64,000 nt of DNA from contig NZ_AP017658.1 in assembly GCF_002355855.1 (NCBI RefSeq), forward strand, positions 44,911 to 108,910. Direction: 5' to 3'. This document shows positions 7,759 to 15,606 of the stretch, piece after piece. The stretch's first letter is position 1, and each line of letters begins with the position of its first letter. The notes under the pieces are model-generated. The model did not search any database, was not told the origin of the DNA, and saw nothing but the letters and a program-made list of their open reading frames with translations. The DNA is from Sphingobium cloacae (GTDB taxonomy: Bacteria; Pseudomonadota; Alphaproteobacteria; Sphingomonadales; Sphingomonadaceae). A program made the position numbers and the translations under genes.

Positions 7759-10728
7759 ATGGCGAAGCGCAAGCATCAACTCCTGACCGAGAGCGAACGC
7801 GATCAGATCCTCGCCATCCCGACCGATCGCGACCGTTTGGCCCGGCTCTATACCTTCGAGCCTGCGGACATCGAGATCATTGGCGCGCGACGGGAGCGAC
7901 GGAATCAGTTGGGCGTGGCGCTGCAACTCGCGCTCCTGCGGCACCCGGGCGTCACGCTTGCGCAGTTGATACAGGACAGGGGAGCAATACCCCATGATCT
8001 CGCCGCTTTCGTCGCGGAGCAACTTGGTCTGCACGTAGCCGACCTGGCCAACTATGCGGCGCGGGTTCAGACAATGACGGATCATGCCCGTGAGCTGGCG
8101 GTGCGCTTGGGACTTCGGGGGGCGACCCGCGCCGATATTCCCTTCATGATCGAAGCGGCCGCGAAAGCGGCATGGGCGACCGACAAGGGGATGACGATTG
8201 CGATGGGCGTGGTCACCGTCTTGCGCGAGGCCCGAATTCTGCTGCCGTCCATCTCCACCATCGAACGCGCCAGCAGCGCGGGACGCGCGCGTGCCCGCAA
8301 GCAAGCTGCCTATGCTCTGATCGCCGATCTCAGCACCGAACAGGTCCAAGCCCTCGATCAGCTTTTTGACGACGCCGGCGGCATGAGCCAGCTCGCTTCG
8401 CTCAAGACCATCCCCATCGCGGCAAGGCCCGATCACATCCGCCAGATTCTCGACCGCCTGCGGCAAGTGCGGAAGATCGGCATCTCCCCGGACGTGGCTG
8501 GCCGCATCCACGCGGACCGATTCCGGCAATATGTCAGGGAAGGCCGTGCATCGCCTGCCTATATGATCGAGCGATACGTTCCTTCCCGGCGGCGTGCCAC
8601 GCTGGTTGCCTTCCTGCTCGATCTTGAAGAACGACTAACCGACAACGCCCTGGAAATGGCGGACAAGCTGATCGGCAGCATCTTCACCCGTGCGAAAAAC
8701 GCTCAGGCACGCAGCTATGCCACCACGTCGAAGAACGTGGCGCGGCTGATGCTGATCTTTGGCAGGACGATCGACGCGCTGACCGATGCGGTCGATACCG
8801 GCGAAGACCAGATGGAGGTCCTGGACGCCTCGGTAGGATGGCACACCCTCCTGAAGGCCAGACCGGAAGTGGCGACGATCGCGGAAACCGCCAATCTTGA
8901 TCCGCTGACGGTCGCGGCCGACCGCTATGCGACGTTGCGCAAGTTCGCCCCTGATCTGCTTGAAGCGCTACAGTTCAGGGCCGGAAAGGGCAGCGCGAAA
9001 ACGATTGCCGCCATTGAGATACTGCGCGACCTCAACAGGTCGGGCAAGCGCGATGTGCCTACCGACGCTCCGATGCCCTTCCGCAAGGAATGGCGGAAAA
9101 TCGTCGTGGGCGACGACGGCAAGATCAATCGACGGCTCTGGGAGATCGCGACGATCGCGCATCTGCGCGACAAGCTCCGCTCCGGGGATGTCTGGGTGGA
9201 GCGATCGGCGGGATACCGCCGGTTCGACAGCTACCTGCTCAGCGAACCGAAGGCGAAGCCGATCGTATCAGCTCTTGGCTTGCCGCCGACAGCCAGCGAA
9301 TGGCTCGAACAACGAGGACGCGAACTGGACTGGCGGCTGAAGAATTTCGCCCAGCGCCTGAAGCGCGACGCTCTCGAAGGTGTGCGGTTCCGCGACGGCC
9401 GTCTCCAGATATCCCCGGTTCGCACAATCGCAACGCCCGACGCCGAAGCCCTGGCCGACCGGCTCGATGCGATGATGCCCCGCATCCGTATCACCGAACT
9501 GCTACATGAGGTGGCGCAGGAAACTGGCTTTCTTTCGGCGTTCACCAACCTGCGCACCGGCGAGCCATGTCCCAATGAAAATGCGCTGCTCGCCACCATC
9601 CTCGCCGACGCCACCAATTTCGGCCTGTCGCGCATGGCCGCCGCGAGCCAGGGAGTCACGCGCGATCAACTCCTGTGGACCCATGACGCCTATATCCGCG
9701 ACGAGAGCTACCGCGCGGCGCTCGCCGTCCTCATCAACGCGCACCACCGCCTGCCATTCTCGCGGGTATGGGGCGACGGCACAACGTCCAGTTCCGATGG
9801 TCAGTTCTTCAGGGGCGCGAAGCGCGGCGCATCGGGCGGCGACATCAACGCCCGCTATGGCGTCGATCATGGCTTCAGCTTCTACACCCATGTTTCCGAT
9901 CAGCGCGGACCCTACCACGTCAATGTGATCTCGGCCGCCACGCATGAAGCGCCCTATGTCCTCGACGGCCTCACCAGCCATGGCACCGATCTCAGGATCG
10001 TCGAGCATTACACCGACACCGGCGGGGCGACCGACCATGTCTTCGCCCTGTGCGCGATGCTGGGATTTCGCTTCTACCCGCGCCTGCGCGACTTTCCGGA
10101 CAGGCGGCTTGCGCCGATCGCGCCGGTTTCGGCCTATCCGTCCATCGCCCCGTTGTTGGGCAAGCGTATCCGCACCGACATCATCAATGAACAATGGGAC
10201 GACGTACTGCGCCTCGTAGGGTCGATCAAGGCTGGCCACGTCGCGCCGTCGGTCATGCTGCGAAAGCTCGCCGCCTACGAACGGCAGAACCAGCTCGACG
10301 TCGCACTACAGGAAATCGGGAAGATCGAACGGACCCTGTTCATGCTGGACTGGCTCGAAAATCCCGATCTGCGCCGGCGATGCCATGCCGGCCTCAACAA
10401 CAGCGAGCAGCGCCATGCCCTGACGCAGGCGATCTACACCTTCCGCCAGGGCCGCATCATCGACCGCAGCCACGAGGCACAGCAATATCGTGCATCCGGC
10501 CTTAATCTGGTCATCGCGGCGATCGTCTATTGGAACACGATCTACATGGCCGACGCCGCCCAGCATCTGCGATCGGCAGCGGCCCCGGTCCCCGATGATC
10601 TGCTTGTCCATACGTCGCCGGTTGGCTGGGAGCATATTGCCTTTTCCGGCGATTTCCTCTGGGATCGAGCCGCCGCTTCCGCTGGCCGCAAGGCCCTCAA
10701 TCTTCCGCCGGACAGCCGCGCCGCCTAA
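7759..10728 (+). CDS. tnpA: Tn3-family transposase TnpA of element B
   Basis: 989 residues from MAKRKHQLLTESERDQIL. The N-terminal DUF4158 region contains LGVALQLALLRHPG. The catalytic domain carries WGDGTTSSSDGQFFRGAKRG, DGLTSHGTDL and HYTDTGGATDHVF, the conserved acidic blocks of DDE_Tnp_Tn3. The length is that of intact Tn3 transposases. The frame is open from 7699, but the extra 20 residues lie in the res-like region, so the ATG at 7759 is chosen. The element looks transposition-competent: intact transposase, resolvase and both terminal repeats. Confidence 0.95.
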   Translation: MAKRKHQLLTESERDQILAIPTDRDRLARLYTFEPADIEIIGARRERRNQLGVALQLALLRHPGVTLAQLIQDRGAIPHDLAAFVAEQLGLHVADLANYAARVQTMTDHARELAVRLGLRGATRADIPFMIEAAAKAAWATDKGMTIAMGVVTVLREARILLPSISTIERASSAGRARARKQAAYALIADLSTEQVQALDQLFDDAGGMSQLASLKTIPIAARPDHIRQILDRLRQVRKIGISPDVAGRIHADRFRQYVREGRASPAYMIERYVPSRRRATLVAFLLDLEERLTDNALEMADKLIGSIFTRAKNAQARSYATTSKNVARLMLIFGRTIDALTDAVDTGEDQMEVLDASVGWHTLLKARPEVATIAETANLDPLTVAADRYATLRKFAPDLLEALQFRAGKGSAKTIAAIEILRDLNRSGKRDVPTDAPMPFRKEWRKIVVGDDGKINRRLWEIATIAHLRDKLRSGDVWVERSAGYRRFDSYLLSEPKAKPIVSALGLPPTASEWLEQRGRELDWRLKNFAQRLKRDALEGVRFRDGRLQISPVRTIATPDAEALADRLDAMMPRIRITELLHEVAQETGFLSAFTNLRTGEPCPNENALLATILADATNFGLSRMAAASQGVTRDQLLWTHDAYIRDESYRAALAVLINAHHRLPFSRVWGDGTTSSSDGQFFRGAKRGASGGDINARYGVDHGFSFYTHVSDQRGPYHVNVISAATHEAPYVLDGLTSHGTDLRIVEHYTDTGGATDHVFALCAMLGFRFYPRLRDFPDRRLAPIAPVSAYPSIAPLLGKRIRTDIINEQWDDVLRLVGSIKAGHVAPSVMLRKLAAYERQNQLDVALQEIGKIERTLFMLDWLENPDLRRRCHAGLNNSEQRHALTQAIYTFRQGRIIDRSHEAQQYRASGLNLVIAAIVYWNTIYMADAAQHLRSAAAPVPDDLLVHTSPVGWEHIAFSGDFLWDRAAASAGRKALNLPPDSRAA

Positions 10729-10748
10729 GCGTTCCTCGGTTGTTCTCC

Positions 10749-10786
10749 CTTAGTGTTGTTTAGCGTACCTTCCACGCTATGCCCTC
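10749..10786 (-). repeat. Right 38-bp terminal inverted repeat of element B
   Basis: Read inward on the minus strand it starts GAGGGCATAGCGTGGAAGG and ends CAACACTAAG, an imperfect match to 5603-5640. Its outermost base also supplies the first base of the stop codon of the truncated gene at 10786-10920. Confidence 0.9.
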
Positions 10787-10920
10787 TAATCGGGCTGCTC
10801 GGGGAGTTCGGCGCGCTCGACCGCCAAGCGCTCGACGGCGCGGCGTAGCAGCGCCAGCTCACCCTCCACCCGTGCGAAGGCTTCCTGGGCTGTCTCGGGT
10901 TCGTGCTCGTCCTCGATCAT
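10786..10920 (-). pseudogene. N-terminal fragment of a DUF6118-type gene next to traA
   Basis: 44 codons, starting MIEDEHEPETAQEAFARVEG and continuing with ELALLRRAVERLAVERAEL. This resembles the N-terminus of the DUF6118 proteins often encoded beside traA on sphingomonad plasmids; the family name is from memory of such neighbourhoods. The reading frame ends in a stop codon created at the junction with the right terminal repeat of element B. The remainder of the gene is not present on the other side of the transposon. Confidence 0.6.
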
Positions 10921-10953
10921 CCTGTCTCCCCGTCGTCCCCGAAAGCACGAAGC

Positions 10954-13869
10954 CTATCGGCTCAATCCCCGGTCGCGCTCGCGGTCCGGCCCCAGCGATT
11001 TCGCCAGCGCGTCGCCGATCGCGCGGTCTTTCTCCAGTTTCAGCGCCAGCTCGGGCGCGCGGCGGCGCAGCGCGGATTCCAGCTGCGGGTCGCGCCCGAT
11101 CGCGCCGGCCACCTTCGCCATGTTGCCGCGCATCCGCTCAGCGCCGGCGCGATCGCCCGCCCGCTCAAGGGCGGCACGGTCGCGCTGCATCGCTTTCCAG
11201 GCTTCCACGAAGCGGCCCGCGCGGGCCTCCGGGTCGAGCCGCACGCGCCGCTCCTCGGCCATCGCCCGCGCCGCGCCGCCAGTGTTGCCGCCAGCGGCCT
11301 GCTCGATGAGCTTCGGATCGCGCCGAAGCGCGGAAGCAAGGTCGCGGGCGGCATGGGGCCGGTTCGCGTCCAGCGCCTCCCCGGCCTTGCGCAACGCGCT
11401 CTCTTGATGGGGCAGCACCGGCAGACCCTTGGCTTGCATCCGGCCTATATCGGCCGTGGCGCGCGCATAGCGTTCGATCGCCTTGGCCTGGTCGGGCTTG
11501 CCCCCGATCGCCGGCTCCCGTTCAGGCGCGGATGCCTTCTCCGGTGCCGGCCTGGGCCGGAAACCGTCGAACATGCCACGCGCCTTGTCGCGCACCTTGG
11601 CGGCGATCTCCCGCGCGAGTTCCGGGAACCGGATCTCGCGCCGCTCGGCGAACGTGCGTGCACGGTCTTGGTCAGACGGCGCGGCATAGTCGCCGGCCAT
11701 GTCCTTGGCGCGGTCGCGCGACAGCACGCGGGCGAGCTGACGCTGATCGGTGAAATCATCGCGGCCATAATGGAGCTGCACGCCCTCACGATGCCGGGAC
11801 AAGGCGACATAGGCCCCGTGCCGGTCCATCCCGGGCGTCGCCAGCACATGCGCGCGATCGACGGTCACCCCCTGCGATTTGTGGATGGTGGCGGCATAGC
11901 CGTGATCGACATGGGCATAGTCCTTGAGGTCGAACGCGGCATGCCCGCCCCCATCGAGCCGCACCGCCATGCGCCCGCCTTCGATCCGCTCCAGCGTACC
12001 CAACGTGCCGTTCTTCACGCCAAGCGAGCGCTCGTTGCGCAGGAACATGATCCGGTCGCCGGATGCGAAGTCGCGCCGGCCTCGCTCGACGGTAACGCCC
12101 ACGTCCTCGCCCAGCTCGCCCGATGCGCGCACCCGCTCCCGCGCATCCTCGTTGAGCGCGCGCACCTCGGCATTGGTGTGGGTGAGAATGATCCGGGTCT
12201 TGTCCGGCTCGGCCTGCCGCTGGCGATCCCAGCCCTCCACCAGCTCGGCCCGTGCCGTCTCGCGCGTGTCGGCCGCCTGCACCATGCCCCGGCTCTCATA
12301 GGCGTGGATCGCATCGGCCGTCCTGCCGGTAGCCAGCGCCCTGGTCGCGTCTTTCTGCCAGTCCTCGCGCTGCCGGCGAACCTCGGTGATCTCGGCCGCG
12401 CCATGCCGCTCGGCGAGCGACCGGAACGCCGCGCCGGCTTCGATCGCCTGCAACTGCTCGGGGTCGCCCACCAGCACCACCTTCGCGCCGGCATCGCGGG
12501 CATGGGACAGCACCCGCTCCATCTGGCGGGTGCCGATCATGCCCGCCTCGTCCACCACCAGCACATCGTTGCGGGAAAGCTGATCGCGCCCCTGCGCCCA
12601 TGCATGTTCAAGGCTGGCGATGGTGCGGGACTGGATGCCCGATCCACCCTCAAGGTTCTCAGCCGCGATGCCCGACAAGGCCGCGCCGCGCACTTGATAG
12701 CCCTGCCGCTCCCACTGGTCGCGGGCGATGCCCAGCATGGCCGATTTGCCGGTGCCGGCATAACCCACGACAATGGAGAGGTCGCGGCCGCTTGCTACAT
12801 GCTCCAGTGCGGCCTGCTGCTCGCCCCCGAGCACAAGCCGTTCACTCCCGGCGGCGTCTCTCCCCCCATTGAACGACGCTGCCGGGAGACCATGCCCCTG
12901 TCGGCTCCCCAGCTCGTCACCGGCACGCTCAAGCTGCGCCTCGGTCGCGATCATCTCGCGGGAGGTGAACCGCTCCTGGTCGCGTCCGTCCTTGCCCAGC
13001 GCCACCAGCTCGGGACTGGCGCGCACCGCTGCCATCACCTGGTCGAACTGCTCCTTGCCGTCCGAATGCCGGTGAACGAACATCGCCAGGTCGCGGGTGG
13101 TGAAGGTCGATTGCTGCCGCGTGATGCCGTCCAACGCGATGCGCGGATCACCGATGATCCTGGTGCCGTTCTCGCGCGCGATGCGCCGGTGATCCTCGGC
13201 GCGCTCGGCATCCTCGCCGCGATCGAGGCGGCGCATTCCCGCCGGGCCGATCTTGTGCTGGGGCTCAAGCTCAATGCCCTGGTCGGCATAGGAGCGATGG
13301 TCGATCCGCCCCTCCAACCCCAGCTCGGCCATGCGCTCGTTCACATGGGCCGCCCAGGCTTCACGCCAGCCCTTCAGATGCTCGGCGCTGTTCCAGTCGC
13401 GGTTCTTCTTCCCGAAACCCTCCGGCCCCACCTCGCGCATCGACAACATGACATGTGCGTGCGGCTTGGGGCTGCCGTCCTTCGCATGGTCCCAATGCAC
13501 GTTGAGGTCGGCGACCATTCCGCGCCGGACGAACTCCTTTTCCGCGAAATCGCGAGCGAGGCTTACGCCCTGCTTCTCGCTCATCTCGCGCGGGATCGAG
13601 AACTCCACCTCTCGCGCCAGTTGCGCGTCCTTGCGCTTCTCCCCTGCCTCCACCTCGTTCCAGAGCGCGGTGCGGTCGTTTAAACGCTCCGGCGCGCCCT
13701 GCGGCAACAGTACCTCGGAGTGAATGACGCCGGCCTTGTTGGAGAAGTCGTGCTTCCGCCCAAGTCGCTCGTCGTGAAGCTCGGATGCGGAACGATAGGC
13801 GGCGGACGCGACGGCGCTGGAGCCGTTCGCGCGGCTGATGACCTTGGCGCTGAAATGATAGATCGCCAT
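10954..13869 (-). CDS. traA: Ti-type conjugative relaxase/helicase TraA
   Basis: 971 residues from MAIYHFSAKVISRANGSSAV. The N-terminal MobA/MobL relaxase domain includes the histidine motif KPHAHVMLSMREV. The helicase part has Walker A GYAGTGKSAML, Walker B VLVVDEAGMIG and the GYAATIHKSQGVTVDRAHV motif. It would nick oriT of the tra module, stay bound to the 5' end and unwind the transferred strand. The frame opens at 13926, but the family start is MAIYHF. It is divergent from traC, with the shared control region at 13870-14038. The gene appears intact, although the coupling protein gene traG is truncated. Confidence 0.95.
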   Translation of the reverse strand: MAIYHFSAKVISRANGSSAVASAAYRSASELHDERLGRKHDFSNKAGVIHSEVLLPQGAPERLNDRTALWNEVEAGEKRKDAQLAREVEFSIPREMSEKQGVSLARDFAEKEFVRRGMVADLNVHWDHAKDGSPKPHAHVMLSMREVGPEGFGKKNRDWNSAEHLKGWREAWAAHVNERMAELGLEGRIDHRSYADQGIELEPQHKIGPAGMRRLDRGEDAERAEDHRRIARENGTRIIGDPRIALDGITRQQSTFTTRDLAMFVHRHSDGKEQFDQVMAAVRASPELVALGKDGRDQERFTSREMIATEAQLERAGDELGSRQGHGLPAASFNGGRDAAGSERLVLGGEQQAALEHVASGRDLSIVVGYAGTGKSAMLGIARDQWERQGYQVRGAALSGIAAENLEGGSGIQSRTIASLEHAWAQGRDQLSRNDVLVVDEAGMIGTRQMERVLSHARDAGAKVVLVGDPEQLQAIEAGAAFRSLAERHGAAEITEVRRQREDWQKDATRALATGRTADAIHAYESRGMVQAADTRETARAELVEGWDRQRQAEPDKTRIILTHTNAEVRALNEDARERVRASGELGEDVGVTVERGRRDFASGDRIMFLRNERSLGVKNGTLGTLERIEGGRMAVRLDGGGHAAFDLKDYAHVDHGYAATIHKSQGVTVDRAHVLATPGMDRHGAYVALSRHREGVQLHYGRDDFTDQRQLARVLSRDRAKDMAGDYAAPSDQDRARTFAERREIRFPELAREIAAKVRDKARGMFDGFRPRPAPEKASAPEREPAIGGKPDQAKAIERYARATADIGRMQAKGLPVLPHQESALRKAGEALDANRPHAARDLASALRRDPKLIEQAAGGNTGGAARAMAEERRVRLDPEARAGRFVEAWKAMQRDRAALERAGDRAGAERMRGNMAKVAGAIGRDPQLESALRRRAPELALKLEKDRAIGDALAKSLGPDRERDRGLSR

Positions 13870-14038
13870 CGCACTCAGCAATCTGCCTTGTTTAGCGCAC
13901 GTCGGCAACGACGTATAAGCGCGCACTCATCATCTGCTTCGCTTCTGCTGATTGACTGCCGTGCGTTCCCGTTATGGGTTGCCTGCTCGTTACTGTTTGC
14001 TAGGCTGCGGTGAACCTGACGCGGAAGGAGAGAGCACC

Positions 14039-14362
14039 ATGCGTAAGGTGCGTGACTATGACGCGGAGCTGAAGGCGCTGGAGAGCCGCGCCAAGGCGAT
14101 CAAGGCGCGTCGCATCGAACAGCTCGGCCAGCTCGTCACCGCCACCGGCGCCGACGCGCTCGACATGGAAACGCTCGCCGGCGTGCTGCTCGATGCCGTT
14201 GCGTCGAAGGATGCGGAAGCGAAGGAGGCGTGGCGCGCGAAGGGCGCCGCCTTCTTTCAGCGGCGCGGGCGCAAAGGTAGCCGGACTGCTGGCGGCAACA
14301 GCGACGGCGGGAATGCGCAACCGGGCGCTGATCCAGCGTCTGGAAGCGGCGCAGCGTCGTAG
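14039..14362 (+). CDS. traC: Conjugal transfer protein TraC-like
   Basis: 107 residues from MRKVRDYDAELKALESRAKA, a small charged protein with a coiled-coil-prone N-terminus and an LGQLVTATGADALDMETLAG segment. Proteins like this sit between traA and traD in Ti-type DNA-processing modules and are annotated TraC or TraD in sphingomonad plasmids. An auxiliary role at oriT is inferred. The start follows GGAAGGAGAGAGC. The C-terminal 17 codons overlap the traD start. Confidence 0.7.
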   Translation: MRKVRDYDAELKALESRAKAIKARRIEQLGQLVTATGADALDMETLAGVLLDAVASKDAEAKEAWRAKGAAFFQRRGRKGSRTAGGNSDGGNAQPGADPASGSGAAS

Positions 14363-14624
14363 CGATACGCGGGGCTGGGTCGTGCAACGCCGCGAACGCA
14401 CCCGCCACCTGATCGAGCTGGGCGGCCTCGTCCAGAAAGCCGGCCTGATCGAACTCGCCGACGACGATCGCGCGACGATCTACGGCGCGCTGCTGGAGCT
14501 GGTCGGCCGCGCTCGCGGCGACGATGCCGGCGACACGCTCGCGCTCTGGAGGCGGCGCGGTAAACGTGCGTTCGACGCGGAAAGCGAAGCGATGGAGAAA
14601 GGCGATGGCGGCCCTGGATATTGA
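14313..14624 (+). CDS. traD: Conjugal transfer protein TraD-like
   Basis: 103 residues. The core RTRHLIELGGLVQKAGLIEL (residues about 30-49), followed by YGALLEL and WRRRGKRAF, is the pattern of the small TraD proteins of Ti-type plasmids. It overlaps traC by about 50 bases and the next gene by about 20, which indicates a tightly packed traC-traD-orf-traG operon. Confidence 0.75.
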   Translation: MRNRALIQRLEAAQRRSDTRGWVVQRRERTRHLIELGGLVQKAGLIELADDDRATIYGALLELVGRARGDDAGDTLALWRRRGKRAFDAESEAMEKGDGGPGY

Positions 14625-14889
14625 GGCGATCCGCTCGGAAATTCGCGCGTTGGATTTCGAGCGCGGCACACCCGCTGATGTGGCGGAATGGCGCGAAGCC
14701 GATGCCGAATCCCGCGCCAACCTCGCGATCGAGGGCATGGCGCTGAGTGCGGATGACGAGGCGCTGTTCGACATGCTGCGCGACGAAGCGGTGCCCCCTC
14801 CCCTCGCCACGCAAATCCTGCTCAGGCTCCTCGACCATCCCGACGCCGATCCGGCGCTGGCCATCACCCCACTGGAACAGGCCTGCTGA
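14605..14889 (+). CDS. Small protein of the tra operon, VbhA-like helix possible
   Basis: 94 residues from MAALDIEAIRSEIRALDFER. It is rich in charged helix and contains SRANLAIEGMALSADDEALF, which recalls the inhibitory helix of VbhA-type Fic antitoxins ((S/T)xxxE(G/N)), although asparagine replaces the serine. No Fic protein is visible nearby. The likeness is weak, and the safer description is an unknown protein between traD and traG. A GGAGAAA ribosome-binding site precedes the ATG, and its stop overlaps the traG start. Confidence 0.5.
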   Translation: MAALDIEAIRSEIRALDFERGTPADVAEWREADAESRANLAIEGMALSADDEALFDMLRDEAVPPPLATQILLRLLDHPDADPALAITPLEQAC

Positions 14890-15568
14890 TGGCAGGGCCG
14901 CTCATCGGCGGGCGTCGGCCGATCAGCTGGCGGCTCGCGATCGTCGTTGCGTTCGTCGCGGCCTATGCGACCGCGCGATGGCTGGAAGGCATCTTCGGCG
15001 TCGGGCAGATTTCCGGCACCGTGTCGTTCCTGGTCCTGGTCGGCCTGATCGGCGCGACCTGGTGGATCAACAGCCGCGCCGCCAACCGCCGGAACGACCT
15101 GCTGGGCTCGGCCCGCTTCGGCGACCGCGCCGACGTGCGCAAGCTGGAAGCGAACGGGGATCTCCTGATCGGCCGCGCCAAGGAATCCAGCAAGCTGCTC
15201 CGCTATGACGGCGCAGCGCACCTGCTGACGATCGCGCCCACCCGCTCGGGCAAGGGCGTGGGTACGATAATCCCCAACCTGCTCCTGCTTGACCGCTCGG
15301 TGGTCTGCATCGACCCCAAGGGCGAGAATGCCCGCGTCACGGCCCGTGCGAGGGCCAGCAAGGACCTTGTGTGGTGTCTGGACCCCTTCGGCGTCTCCGG
15401 GCGTCCTGCGGCCCGCTACAACCCGCTGGCGCAGCTCGATCCCGCAAGCCCGGACCTCGCGGAAGATGCGCAGACGATCGCCGACGCGCTGGTCCACGAT
15501 GCGCCGGGGCAATCGGGCGAGGCGCACTGGAACGAGGAAGCCAAGGCGCTGATCGCCGGCGTGATCCT
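14889..15568 (+). pseudogene. traG: 5' part of traG (VirD4-type coupling protein), cut by element C
   Basis: About 227 residues of a protein normally near 600-700. Two membrane segments (about residues 15-30 and 44-60) precede the Walker A motif TIAPTRSGKGVGTIIPNLL (residues about 114-132) and SVVCIDPKGENARVTARARA. Homology ends at ALIAGVIL, where the left end of element C begins. The open frame runs on to 15605 with transposon-derived residues. Walker B and the rest of the ATPase are missing and are not found elsewhere in the window, so coupling to a mating channel should be lost. Confidence 0.9.
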
Positions 15569-15606
15569 GGCCCCTGTGCATTGTAGGGACACAGATTCAC
15601 GGTAGC
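15569..15606 (+). repeat. Left terminal inverted repeat of element C
   Basis: Opens GGCCCCTGTGCATTGTAG and continues GGACACAGATTCACGGTAG. The stop codon of tnpA lies within this repeat. Confidence 0.85.

Larger units (their letters stand above)
5603..10786. mobile_element. Complete Tn3-family transposon, 5,184 bp (element B)
   Basis: Bounded by imperfect 38-bp inverted repeats at 5603-5640 and 10749-10786. It contains an unknown 457-residue passenger gene, tnpR and a divergent tnpA, with only about 34 bases between the passenger stop and the left repeat. The 5 bases outside the ends differ (ATTAT left, TAATC right), so there is no target duplication. The right end interrupts a DUF6118-like gene next to traA; the left end borders unrelated DNA. 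Confidence 0.9.

Noticed and set aside
10903..13683. A 926-codon plus-strand frame opposite traA
   Set aside because: An antisense shadow of traA; its residues show no family, while traA has relaxase and helicase motifs throughout.
14605..14889. A Fic/VbhA toxin-antitoxin pair in the tra operon
   Set aside because: The VbhA-like helix has asparagine in place of the expected serine/threonine and no Fic protein is encoded nearby, so only a weak resemblance is recorded.
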